64,000 nucleotides of DNA from Trichomonas vaginalis G3 (GCF_026262505.1 NC_067207.1:30844082-30908081), one strand, 5' to 3'; shown: positions 29,838 through 38,869, counted from the first letter of the stretch. Numbers and translations: made by a program. Notes: a model not told the origin generated them from the letters alone.

Positions 29838-29987
29838 AGGAAAAACATTTTTTTATTTTTATTTGAACTGTACGCTGAGTTTTGTTGGAGAAGACCGTTG
29901 GGAAACTTGTTTGTTAGATGAGAAATATGAAATGGCATACCATTTAAAACAAAATATTTTTAAAAACATTTTTTTATTTTATTTGAA
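29838..29987. repeat. Partial tandem duplication of the HNH gene start
   Basis: About 130 bases that repeat the promoter-like T-rich stretch and the first codons of the next gene, plus a short piece resembling its end. This looks like a leftover of a tandem duplication at the slot where copy A carries polymerase B. Confidence 0.7.
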
Positions 29988-30572
29988 ATGTACGCTGAGT
30001 TTGTTGGAACAGACCGTTGGGAAACTTGTTTGTTAGATGAGAAATATGAAATTCACTGTTGTGAGTCATTTGAAGTCAGAAACAAAGAGACAAAAAGAGT
30101 TTTAAGCGAATGGGAGCGAAATAACGGATATACTACTATGAAGATGGGTGGAAAACACTATTTTAAACATGTTGTCATTGCAACTCATTTTATACCGAAT
30201 CCTAACAATTTACCTTTTGTAGACCATATAAACCGTATAAGAAACGACAATAGACTTGAGAACTTGCGTTGGGTCACTCGTTCTGAAAACAATAAGAACA
30301 AAAGCAAATTTCGAGATATTGTATTCGAATTTGTCGACGAACTAGAAGATGAAACAATTGAAATTACAGACTATGGCAAGCATACGCTTGAGTTTTACTA
30401 CTATAGCGAAGAACAAGACTCTTTCTACTTTTATACCGGCGTAAACTATAGGAAATTACAAGTATGTTTTACTAAGGAAGGCTATGCTTATGTAAACGCT
30501 AGAGATACGGATGGAAAATACGTTAGACTATATCTTAACAAATTCAAGAAGCTATATGGCATACCATTTTAA
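29988..30572 (+). CDS. HNH endonuclease (HNH_3 type)
   Basis: A 194-residue protein. The nuclease core is FKHVVIATHFIPNP, then VDHINRIRNDNRLENLRWVT and RSENNKNKS (residues about 60-105). This is the HNH_3 pattern of phage and viral homing-type enzymes, with the catalytic HIN and the metal-binding N/H positions visible. The N-terminal 55 residues resemble the sequence-reading segments often found before such cores. The C-terminal 90 residues are not recognised. It is open, follows a T-rich promoter-like motif, and occupies the polymerase slot of copy A exactly. Confidence 0.82.
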   Translation: MYAEFVGTDRWETCLLDEKYEIHCCESFEVRNKETKRVLSEWERNNGYTTMKMGGKHYFKHVVIATHFIPNPNNLPFVDHINRIRNDNRLENLRWVTRSENNKNKSKFRDIVFEFVDELEDETIEITDYGKHTLEFYYYSEEQDSFYFYTGVNYRKLQVCFTKEGYAYVNARDTDGKYVRLYLNKFKKLYGIPF

Positions 30573-30608
30573 AACGTTTTTAAAACAGTATATTTTTACA
30601 TATATTAA

Positions 30609-30990
30609 ATGCTTCAGGTTGAAAAACAAAGAACAAAAGTAGCAGATACAAAACCGTTAGACTATATCTTTACAAATACTGGTAGGACAATTTCAGATGA
30701 AGAAATTTCATCCGGTGCTTACAGATTTGACAGTTTATAGAAACGTGTTCGACCCTCAAAATGTTATGTGTCATGCAAGTTTCAGTTCAAGCAACAACAG
30801 TTTTCTTTGTATCGGTAAGGACTTTTATGACTTTGCTTCTAAATTCTACGAACCACCTAGTAACAGTTTCTCTGACTTTCAAGTTTGGTTCACAACAAAT
30901 GGTGTGCAGCATATAATACCATTGTACTATGACTTTTATCTCGAATTGTCTTTCATATACAACTACGGAAAAGTGCTGAAAAAGTATTGA
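30609..30990 (+). CDS. Short paralogue of the 282-residue protein (broken copy)
   Basis: Near-identical to 5777-6136, with MLQVEKQRTKVADTKPLDYI at the start and the conserved QVWFTTNGVQHIIPLYYDFY end. About one or two breaks. It follows tttttacatatattaaATG. Confidence 0.62.
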
Positions 30991-30999
30991 AAAATATAT

Positions 31000-31085
31000 T
31001 TTAGGGTAGATGGTTAGATCTAACCTCATTTCTAACCTCTTTTCTACCCTCTTGAATTTTCATGAATTTCCTTAAGATAGAAAAA
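31000..31085. repeat. Palindromic spacer of the GGTTAGATCTAACC type
   Basis: gggtagatggttagatctaa with aacctcttttctaccct arms and the adjacent aaaatatattttag box. It is the type seen in copy A, although most other spacers of copy B are of the ggtgagatttcacc type. Confidence 0.6.
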
Positions 31086-31169
31086 AATATATTTTAGTTT
31101 TATTTTTTTTAAGTTTGGTCATCCTTCACTGTATGACAAATATACTATATTTTACTTAAAAATATGCAA

Positions 31170-31244
31170 GCGGCTCATAGCTCAGTGGTATGGGCTACCT
31201 CGCTACAGACGTCGAAGACCTCGGTTCAAATCCCGATTCGCGCA
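31170..31244 (+). tRNA. tRNA-like Pol III unit
   Basis: Orthologue of 5622-5696. The A box TAGCTCAGTGG is at 31178-31188, the B box GGTTCAAATCC at 31223-31233, and a T6 terminator-like run at 31247-31252. The D arm pairs well; the acceptor and anticodon stems pair poorly. The would-be anticodon loop reads CTACAGA here and TTAAAGG in copy A. It may be a Pol III transcript built from a tRNA rather than a translating tRNA. Confidence 0.6.
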
Positions 31245-31261
31245 GGTTTTTTCCTTTTATG

Positions 31262-31405
31262 CAGTGAAATTTCATGTACATAGGTTACTTTGGTGTTAGA
31301 CCCTAGTGAAGAAAATAGAACGATATAAGTTTACATTTGTAAGGTTACTTTGGTGTTAGACCCTAGTGAAGAAAATAGAACGATAGGAGTTTACATTTGT
31401 AAAGT
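31262..31405 (+). repeat. Direct duplication downstream of the tRNA-like unit
   Basis: A segment with ggttactttggtgttagacc, gtgaagaaaatagaacgata and agtttacatttgtaa occurs twice in tandem. Copy A has it once (5521-5585). It joins the tRNA-like unit to the tandem array. Confidence 0.7.
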
Positions 31406-31832
31406 TGGACGATAAAAATCTCTGCTACTAGCAGTACTGCTACTGTCAGTAAAAGTACTGCTACTGTCAGTAAAAGTACTGCTACTGTCAGTAAAAGTAC
31501 TGCTACTGTCAGAAAAAGTACTGCTACTGTCAGTAAAAGTACTGCTACTGTCAGTAAAAGTACTGCTAGTTGCAGTAAAAAGGAAAATTTGAGAGGGTTT
31601 TCGACGATAAAGTACTGCTACTGTCAGTAAAAGTACTGCTACTGTCAGTAAAAGTACTGCTACTGTCAGTAAAAGTACTGCTACTGTCAGTAAAAGTACT
31701 GCTACTGTCAGTAAAAGTACTGCTACTGTCAGTAAAAGTACTGCTACTGTCAGTAAAAGTACTGCTACTGTCAGTAAAAGTACTGCTACTGTCAGTAGCA
31801 GTACTGCTAGTTGCAGAGATTTTTATCGTTGT
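31406..31832 (+). repeat. Tandem 21-bp array bounded by inverted repeats
   Basis: About 17 units of a 21-bp repeat (gtactgctactgtcagtaaa plus a) lie in two blocks split by a short unique piece (near 31570-31610). The whole is enclosed by cgataaaaatctctgc and gcagagatttttatcg. Because 21 is a multiple of three, the minus strand shows a long frame translating to repeated STFTDSS; I do not count it as a gene. Confidence 0.88.
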
Positions 31833-31909
31833 GGTCCGACGGTTAAGCCACAAACGAATGTCCGACGTCCCACCAAAAAATATTTTTTATTTTTATTGTA
31901 AGAACTGAA

Positions 31910-32572
31910 ATGACAGTCGAAGCAAAAACGTTCACGAACAAATCTAATGGCGAAACATTCACAAAAGGCACTTACAACGGTATTGAAGTCTTACGTAGAG
32001 ACATGGATGGTTATATAAATGCAACAAAGATATGTCAGCAGTTTGGGAAAGACTTTAGAAGGTTGTTGGAAAATAAGTCCTGGGAAGAGTATTATACGGC
32101 ATTTTGTGAAGAATATACCAACCCGCGGAATTCCGCGGGTTGCTTTTTATATAAAATTCATGCAGGAATTCCGGATGAAATCAAACAGGTTAGAGGAACG
32201 TATGTAGACCCAAGACTTGTAAACTATATAGCAATGTGGGCTTCTCCAAAATATTGTATAGCAGTTGGAAAAATTCTGGACTCCATAGACAAGAAAGTTC
32301 ATGAGAAATTAGATGAAGAAGAACTTGAAGATACAGTAGAGAATGCAAAACCTTTGTTCGAAGAAGAAGTTAGAAAAATGCATGAAAAACAAATAGAACA
32401 TGAACGTGAGATATGTTCTGGTTATAGAGATTCTCCATACGAACTAGACCAATGGGAACAAGAAGATTTAAAGAGAGAATTTAGAGAATATGAACTCGCT
32501 AAGATAGCATTAGAAGCTGCAGAAAAGAAGTTAAAAGCTTGGGGTTGTTTTGTACAAAAATATTGTGAGTAA
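31910..32572 (+). CDS. KilA-N domain protein
   Basis: An open 220-residue orthologue of 4481-5143. The KilA-N core is YNGIEVLRRDMDGYINATKI, then KDFRRLLENKSWEEYYTAFC, then VDPRLVNYIAMWASPKYC. A charged coiled-coil C-terminus follows. A perfect 24-bp palindrome built on cccgcggaattccgcggg lies inside the coding sequence near 32120-32143. Few residues differ from copy A. It follows the tttttattgtaagaac motif. Confidence 0.85.
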   Translation: MTVEAKTFTNKSNGETFTKGTYNGIEVLRRDMDGYINATKICQQFGKDFRRLLENKSWEEYYTAFCEEYTNPRNSAGCFLYKIHAGIPDEIKQVRGTYVDPRLVNYIAMWASPKYCIAVGKILDSIDKKVHEKLDEEELEDTVENAKPLFEEEVRKMHEKQIEHEREICSGYRDSPYELDQWEQEDLKREFREYELAKIALEAAEKKLKAWGCFVQKYCE

Positions 32573-32584
32573 ATGAACCATTTA

Positions 32585-32840
32585 TTTTTATTGAATTCGG
32601 CAAAAATATATTTTAGGTGAAGAGGTGAGATTTCACCTCTTTTTTCACCTGTTTTTTCACCCGTTGAATTTTCATGATTTCATCGTAAATGTTTTGTCAA
32701 ACATGAACGTAAATGTTTTGTCGAAACTTCATCGTAATGAGCGTAAATCAGACAAAAATAATGTTTAGGTGAAGAGGTGAGATTTCACCTCTTTTTTCAC
32801 CTGTTTTTTCACCTCATGAATTTTCCCGAAATAAAAAATA
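32585..32840. repeat. Palindromic spacer of the GGTGAGATTTCACC type
   Basis: Two units, each with aggtgaagaggtgagatttc and caccttttttcacc arms and an adjacent AT box, with copies of cgtaaatgttttgtc between them. No gene. Confidence 0.65.
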
Positions 32841-32887
32841 AAGTTGGTTTTTTTAAAAAAATATTTTTTTATTTTTATTGTAAGAAC

Positions 32888-33802
32888 ATGTTAGCAACAA
32901 CAGCACCAAACTCGTTAGTTATGAATCCAACATCTATGTTAGTAGAGATGAAAAGCTTCATTCCTTCTTCATATACTTTCGAAACAGAAATCCAGAAGAT
33001 AAAGCAAGAACTTTTAACAAATAATTTAGACTGTAGTGCGAAAGATGAAACAAATGAACAGTATCTTTATGAAATGCAGGACATTATTGACCATTTACCT
33101 AAACTACCTGAAATCCAACAACAAAAGCTCACTATTCCTGAATTCGACGAAATTGAAGTCAAAGCAACTGACTCAGTAGAAATAAAGAAGTTCATACGAA
33201 AGGTAAACTATGAGTTTCTAGGATTTCATTGCAACCATAAAGTTATGGACAAAGACTGCGACATGGTATATAAGAACATCTCTGACATATATAAATCTGG
33301 GGAGTTTAAGACCTACGACAACTTTGTTTCGTTAGTTGCTGAATGTGTTTGGGAAATAAGAGATAAAGATAGTAGGGGTAAGGTATGGAACGAACAAATA
33401 AAACCCGCTATGTTCGAGATGAAGAGAGCAATTGACGCCTTAGTTGTTTTAGCAGGTAAGGTTTCAGAATATAACGCAAAAATGAACCCGCAATGTTCAA
33501 AATGTAAAGCAGCAATGAGGAAATATAACTACTCCGTCAAAGAGATAGAACGTATGCGAAACGACTATGCAGATTTAAAGAAAGAAGCAGAAAAACCAGC
33601 AGAAGATAAAATGAACATGTTAGAATTTCTGAACAAAAACTATCCAACAGCAGAAGATTTCCTTCTATCTGACGTCAAGAAGAAGTATAAAGAAACTTTC
33701 GGTATCGTTAAAACATTCGATGTACTAAAAGAAGAAATTGAAGCTACGAAACTGTTTAGGATTTCAAATATACATCATACAATTCATGTAAAACGCTTAT
33801 AA
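32888..33802 (+). CDS. Maverick protein with exchanged C-terminal module
   Basis: The ATG at 32888 gives about 304 residues (MLATTAPNSLVMNPTSML). I prefer it over an upstream in-frame codon because it follows tttttattgtaagaac like its neighbour. Residues 1-230 match the copy A protein at 2826-4163, including the CxxC pair. The remainder is unrelated to the KilA-N/T5orf172 half of copy A and contains a helical, basic segment (DFLLSDVKKKYKETFG). Both proteins end in HVKRL, so the exchange was internal. Function unknown. Confidence 0.72.
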   Translation: MLATTAPNSLVMNPTSMLVEMKSFIPSSYTFETEIQKIKQELLTNNLDCSAKDETNEQYLYEMQDIIDHLPKLPEIQQQKLTIPEFDEIEVKATDSVEIKKFIRKVNYEFLGFHCNHKVMDKDCDMVYKNISDIYKSGEFKTYDNFVSLVAECVWEIRDKDSRGKVWNEQIKPAMFEMKRAIDALVVLAGKVSEYNAKMNPQCSKCKAAMRKYNYSVKEIERMRNDYADLKKEAEKPAEDKMNMLEFLNKNYPTAEDFLLSDVKKKYKETFGIVKTFDVLKEEIEATKLFRISNIHHTIHVKRL

Positions 33803-34110
33803 AATAACAGGTGAAAAAAGAGGTGAAAAAAGAGGTGAAATCTCACCTCTTCACCTAAACATTATTTTTATTGAATTCAGCAACAAAATTCTGAGTAAAA
33901 TAATTTTTAGGGCTTGTGTCAAACCGTTGAGTTTTCACAAAATTTAAAAAATAACGTTTACCATGTGAAACGCTTATAAAATAACTGAGGTGAAAAAAGA
34001 GGTGAAAAAAGAGGTGAAATCTCACCTCTTCACCTAAACATTATTTTTATTGAATTCAGCAACAAAACAGTGAAGAACAGCGAGTAGTGAAAAAACCCTG
34101 GTCGCCAAAA
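33803..34110. repeat. Duplicated palindromic spacer
   Basis: Two copies of gaggtgaaaaaagaggtgaa with atctcacctcttcaccta, each followed by attatttttattgaattcag. No gene. Confidence 0.65.
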
Positions 34111-34120
34111 CTCTTTATTT

Positions 34121-34994
34121 TTATTGACTTTTTACAATTTGAACTTTGTTCGCGTAGATATGAATTCTGAAAGAAGTATGAGGGTCTTGTATGACTTTGT
34201 ACTTCTCCCATAGTTCATGTCTGTCAAACTTACCTGCCATGGACTCTTTCATAAGTTCCATGAAATCGTCTTCGGACAATCCAGGGAAAAGTATAATGTC
34301 AGTAAGTATTCTCTTTACATCCTTACTTAAACTCTTTGCTGTCTGTACACAAATGACAACTGAGATGTTAAAGTGTCTGAGCTTCTTAAGAATTCGACAC
34401 ATGTCTTGTTCTCTGTTCTTTAACAAAGGATGAGAAGCAAAGTCATCTAAGATAAGAAGACATCTATGAGGGTAAGTCTTCCAATCGTAAGATTGCAATT
34501 TCTTCGAAATGTATTCTATCTCTTTCTGTTTGTTTCGGAAGTGTTTCTTCTCTAATATTCTCTGCATTTCCTCATTTGGGTCTTTAAACTTAGAATTTAT
34601 ATACTCATTTATAGCATTGTACTTCAAAACTCTTCTTTGGTACTTCTTTATCCAATCTAACAACTCAGAGTCTTTATACATACTAACTTAGACTTCTTTA
34701 TAATATCTTTTGAACGAATTGACGGTTTGGTCAAATTGACCAGAAGTACTACAAATGACAACTAACTCATAGAATGGGTTCTTCTCATCTAGTTCTTGTT
34801 GTTGTGCAGCCATTTTAAGATAAGTGAAAGTCTTACCAGACCCAGGTGGTTGCAATTAGACCTGTTATACCATTCTGAGCAAATAAGAACTTGTCATGTA
34901 TAGGCTTTATCTGAGCATTTTCTAACTTCCTCTTGTTCTTCTTCAAAACATTCTCAAATTTCTTGTCAATGTCAGCAAACTTTTTTTCTAACAT
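34121..34994 (-). CDS. A32-like packaging ATPase (broken copy)
   Basis: Near-identical to the open ATPase at 400-1272. The Walker B part (CLLILDDFASHP) and the downstream sensor region (VVICVQTAKS) are clear. The gene is broken about two or three times. It is divergent from the acidic protein gene. Confidence 0.75.
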
Positions 34995-35030
34995 ATTTTT
35001 AGAAAAATTAAAATTTTTATCTTTTAGAAA

Positions 35031-35496
35031 ATGTCTAGCGATTTTCGCTATCTATATTCGAGACAAACTTTTTGACAGCAAAACATCTGTCGACCATAAA
35101 ATCTTACATAGTGTAAACAAGAAAGGTGAATTTGTTCTAAAGTTCTGTTTCTGGGAATATGACAAGAACCATAAAACATTAAGCAGAGAAGTCTTTAAGT
35201 TTGTCAATGACAGACTTGTTGACAGAGATGACGCCGATTGGAAAGATGAAGTCCAACAAAAGTTCTTAGAATGCAAAGAAGACACATGCGCTGTTCTTGA
35301 AGATGAAATAGAAAACAGAATAGATGAGCTATTAAAGGACAAAGAACTTTTACATAAATATGGTTGCGCCAAATTTGACATAACTCCACCAGAGAAGAAG
35401 AAGAAGAGAGAAAAGAAAGAAAAGAAAGTAGAAGAAAAGAAAGTAGAAGAAGAGAAGAAAGAACCAGAGCCAGAGAAGAAGAAATTTGACATGTAA
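35031..35496 (+). CDS. Acidic/charged Maverick protein divergent from the ATPase (broken copy)
   Basis: Orthologue of the gene at 1-363 and complete at its far end here: a KKKREKKEKKVEEKKVEE-type tail closes it with KKFDM. About one break near the start. Unknown function. Confidence 0.62.
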
Positions 35497-35512
35497 AAAT
35501 AAAATTTTATTT

Positions 35513-35934
35513 TTAGAACATTTCTGGGTCAATGTCAATGTTCTCTTCCTCTTTAGGAGCAAACACTGGCTTAGACTCTAAAATCTTTTTACCCAATTTA
35601 CCTTGAACTTCAACTATCTTAGACTCATAATATTCATAGTCGTCTGCTTTCTTTGGTTCATAAGGTATAACAAGTTTGTATGCTTTGCCTTCTTTAAGGT
35701 TTGAGAACCTTCTGTCAAAACTTTCTTTGACTGTTAACAAACCTTCTATGTCTAAGTCTTTCAAATTTCGCACCATTTTTAGTCACAATAGCAAACTTAA
35801 CTGGTTCGATGTTCCAAACTTTGTCAAATGTAGACTTTTTCAAAATGGTAGAAGTAAACATTCAAATATGTGAATGGGTCTAGTTCTTCTTTAAGTCCTG
35901 ACATGTACTTGTTGACTGAGATGAATTTCGTCAT
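35513..35934 (-). CDS. Unknown Maverick protein upstream of the helicase (broken copy)
   Basis: Begins MTKFISVNKYMSGLKEELDP; the downstream half contains LTVKESFDRRFSNLKEGKAY and ends in an acidic tail (EEENIDIDPEMF). No family is recognised. About one break. Its place between the ATPase and the helicase and its acidic end would fit a replication accessory protein, which is a guess. Confidence 0.5.
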
Positions 35935-35984
35935 CTTTTCTATCGGATAAAAAATATTTTTTTAAAATTTACTCAGAAAAATTT

Positions 35985-37208
35985 TTTTTGTATATACGCC
36001 GTTCTGAACATCTAAAAGACTTTTGACATTTGCCAAGAATGTTCGTTTAGAAGCTGCCATATAACCATATTCTTGACAATATTGTTTAACGAATCGTACA
36101 ATGACCTTTCATCTAATGACACAAAGTCAGTTTCATCTATGAACAGTTCATATACACTCTTGTTTGCTTCTAACAATGTTTGTCTTTCTCGGTATGTGGA
36201 ATTTGTCTTGGATTTGAACTTAGAAAATATCTAATGTCATGAAATATGAGAACAAGTGGTTGTAAAAGTCAGATGTCAAAGTTTCTGCTAAGTCGTCAAA
36301 ATATTCTGTATCTTGCATATGAGAATCTGACGTTCTGACAACTACATATCTTCTGTCAGAACTTTTCTAACTTCATCGGAACAGCATTGTTTGAAACCAT
36401 AATGAAGTTTGCAACATTTTCACAAACTCTTTGGTCTTTATATTTTCTTTCAACAACTCCAACTTTGTCTGTTATAAGACTCTTCAAAGCATCTGAGTTC
36501 AAAACTTTTGTTGTATCTATACTTTGAAGTTCGTTACATACTATAAGTTTCATATTCTCTATTGAGGAGTTAAACTTGCCACAGATGTTTTCTAAGTTTG
36601 TCATATTCGGATTCGAATAGCCCTCTAACAGTTTGCACAAGATATCTGTAAAGAAAGTGTTCTTACCAGTTCCTTGTTTTCCAATTATAATGAGAGCAGT
36701 TTCATTTTTAGCACTTGGATGTTGTAAGATGTTTGCAAACCAACATAAGATATACTCATAGACTCTTTCGTTTCCATTGCAATATAATTTCTTTGACATG
36801 GTCTAACCAAGCTTCTATAACATTTTCTTTCCATTCTACTTGTTCGTATTTATATCCAGTGAAGATAGAATAGAAGTTTGGAGAAGGTGTATAGAACTTT
36901 ATACCTCGAACTGAAAAATCTTCTAACTTTGACAATAAGATATCCCAAGCATCTAACATCTTCATGCCAACTTGTACGACTTTTATTTTCTTAAGTTTCT
37001 GTCTACATTCTTGTTCTGAAACTATTGTTGCTCTTGGTTTGTTAAAGACAACATCCCATTCTTTCATGACATAACATTCTGGGGCAGAGTCAACATAAAT
37101 GACTAAACGTTTCAAATTCTCGACTGCTTTGTTATAGTCTCGAAATGGACACATATTTCTTGAATGCTTGGAAGTCATTAAAAATCTGAAACATCTATTC
37201 TGTACATT
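35985..37208 (-). CDS. SF3 helicase, D5-like (broken copy)
   Basis: Superfamily 3 helicase features: ALIIIGKQGTGKNTFFTDIL (Walker A), KLIVCNELQS (Walker B) and ENVANFIMVSNNAVPMKLE (motif C region). The upstream part has FYSIFTGYKYE, as in the domain preceding D5-type helicases. These enzymes unwind DNA during replication of many DNA viruses. The gene is broken about four times. It follows tttttataaaaATG-like sequence. The presence of an SF3 helicase with no polymerase B in the same copy is notable. Confidence 0.72.
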
Positions 37209-37238
37209 TTTATAAAAATAAAAAAAAATATTATTTTT

Positions 37239-38034
37239 TTATTCTTGACTTTGTTGTTCCATTTGTTGCATTTGTTGTTCTTGAGCTATTTGTTGTTGAA
37301 GTTGTTCTTGTAATACAATACTTTCACCGTTGCATCTTCCAATTCGAAACTTTCTGCCGTCATTGACAAATACATAGGACATAAAAGTTTTACAGGAACA
37401 AAGTTTGCGTCAACTAAGGTTAAGTTTATGTTTGCTAAAGTGTTTGAGTTTACTAAAGCTGAAACTCTGCATTCGAATGAACAATAGGCAAACCAGCAGA
37501 GAAGTGTTGTTTATTACGCATGAGTATCTTTTGGTCATAGTAGTTTCTGTCGACATTCGAATAACACTTTGAACCTAAGTTTGAAACAATATATAAAATA
37601 GGTGTACTTAAAGTCAATGGAACAGACATTCCTTGTATGACACCTTTTCCTGTTATAGGAAACTGTTGGTAGTAAAAACCAGATATAAGTTTTGTATTAT
37701 AGCTCATATTGTTTATAGTAAACTCAGTCGGACATCCAAACATAATGAAACCTGCTCTAGTTGCAGCACATGTTACATCCGTCCTTAAAGTATTAAATAA
37801 GTCAACAAAACCTGTTGGTGGTATATCTGAGTAAGTATCTTCAAAGAAGTATTTTTTACCATTCACAACAACAAAGTCTTCTGGTGTCAAAAGAGCAAAA
37901 CAGGCTTTAGTCGTCATTGTGTTTAAAGTTAGTTTACAATACCGTCCTTGAGGACTTTGTAAGTTTGTTGTTATAGAATTATATGACTCAGGGTTTTTAG
38001 TCGTAATAGTATAAACCACTATGTCTTCTGCCAT
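37239..38034 (-). CDS. Candidate penton / minor capsid protein (broken near its end)
   Basis: The N-terminal about 190 residues are beta-rich and lack charge clusters (MAEDIVVYTITTKNPESYNS at the start, FMFGCPTEFTINNMSY-like strands in the middle), as expected for a single jelly-roll penton. The end is glutamine-rich. It lies near the candidate major capsid gene, as in many Polintons. About one break. The assignment rests on composition and position, not on recognised motifs. Confidence 0.5.
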
Positions 38035-38038
38035 TTAC

Positions 38039-38617
38039 TTAGCAACTAAATTTTAATGAAATGTTGTGGTCGTCAAATATTTTTATGACGTCTGGGAAAC
38101 TATATTTTAAGTTCAACGTCTCACCTCCTTTCATAACGTATATCTTGTCAATGACATTATATGAAACACCACAGCAAGCAATGTCGGGTTCTATTTCTTT
38201 GATGTTTATATCGTCTGCCTCTGTCAAAAGTTTCAATAGTTCTTTCAAAATTTCATGAGGTGCGATGACATATGAGTTCACTTTTACAGGGTTGTGCTCA
38301 ACAAAGTTTAACATTATACCCAAAGCTTGACAAATCTTCTCCTGAGTTTTAAGTTTGTCTTTAAGTTGTTGGTAGTCATTTCGAATATCTGCAACAGAAC
38401 TTAAGTCTCTGCTAACTTCAGGGTATGTTGGTTCTTTTACAGGAACTATTGTTATACCATCTTGGTCTTCGTATGGTTTCCCCACTTCAACATCTCTTTC
38501 TTTGACATTGACAACAACACTTTGACTGTTTGTTTGAGTTGGTGAATTTAACTTCACATCTGCCACCGCCATTAAACCTTTTGAAACACTCACGCTTCTA
38601 TTTTTCGGAAATGACAT
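38039..38617 (-). CDS. Unknown 192-residue Maverick protein
   Basis: The ATG at 38617 (MSFPKNRSVSVSKGLMAVAD) is chosen because it lies at the edge of an 18-bp divergent promoter. Residues 90-115 are coiled coil (DYQQLKDKLKTQEKICQAL). The C-terminal half is mixed. The stop is four bases before the penton gene's ATG. Not recognised; a virion or assembly role is inferred from the neighbours. Confidence 0.68.
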   Translation of the reverse strand: MSFPKNRSVSVSKGLMAVADVKLNSPTQTNSQSVVVNVKERDVEVGKPYEDQDGITIVPVKEPTYPEVSRDLSSVADIRNDYQQLKDKLKTQEKICQALGIMLNFVEHNPVKVNSYVIAPHEILKELLKLLTEADDINIKEIEPDIACCGVSYNVIDKIYVMKGGETLNLKYSFPDVIKIFDDHNISLKFSC

Positions 38618-38635
38618 TTTACTTAGAATAAAAAG
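38618..38635. promoter_or_regulatory. 18-bp divergent promoter
   Basis: tttacttagaataaaaag lies between two divergent ATGs. It has the same length and core (ctAGAATAAAA) as the spacer between the tail-fibre and 282-residue genes. Confidence 0.6.
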
Positions 38636-38869
38636 ATGGACGTATTCGAGTATCTCTTCGAATTGAAGCAGAACAAAGTTTACACACACAAACAATACAA
38701 ATACATTGACAGAATAGTTCTTTATACAAACAATGGAAAATGTTATAGAATAGCAGTCTTTGCTGAACCAAAATATTTTCATAAAGCAAAGAAAGTTGGT
38801 ATAACTGAAATGGTGAAAGTTCTTGAAGCAGACAAAAATATAACAACAAAAACTTACAGATATTTCTAA
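38636..38869 (+). CDS. Small basic Maverick protein (77 residues)
   Basis: MDVFEYLFELKQNKVYTHKQ then a lysine- and tyrosine-rich sequence ending TKTYRYF. Open, no membrane span, no recognised family. It follows the divergent promoter and is the only plus-strand gene within the capsid block. The predicted fold is mixed alpha/beta by eye. Confidence 0.6.
   Translation: MDVFEYLFELKQNKVYTHKQYKYIDRIVLYTNNGKCYRIAVFAEPKYFHKAKKVGITEMVKVLEADKNITTKTYRYF

Noticed and set aside
31406-31832. Regular repeats that could be mistaken for a CRISPR array
   Set aside because: Units are directly adjacent with no unique spacers, and the context is a eukaryotic mobile element.
31566-31853. Minus-strand frame with repeated STFTDSS heptads, like a low-complexity surface protein
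   Set aside because: It is a by-product of a 21-bp tandem array, whose unit length is a multiple of three; copy A has the array without a matching long frame.
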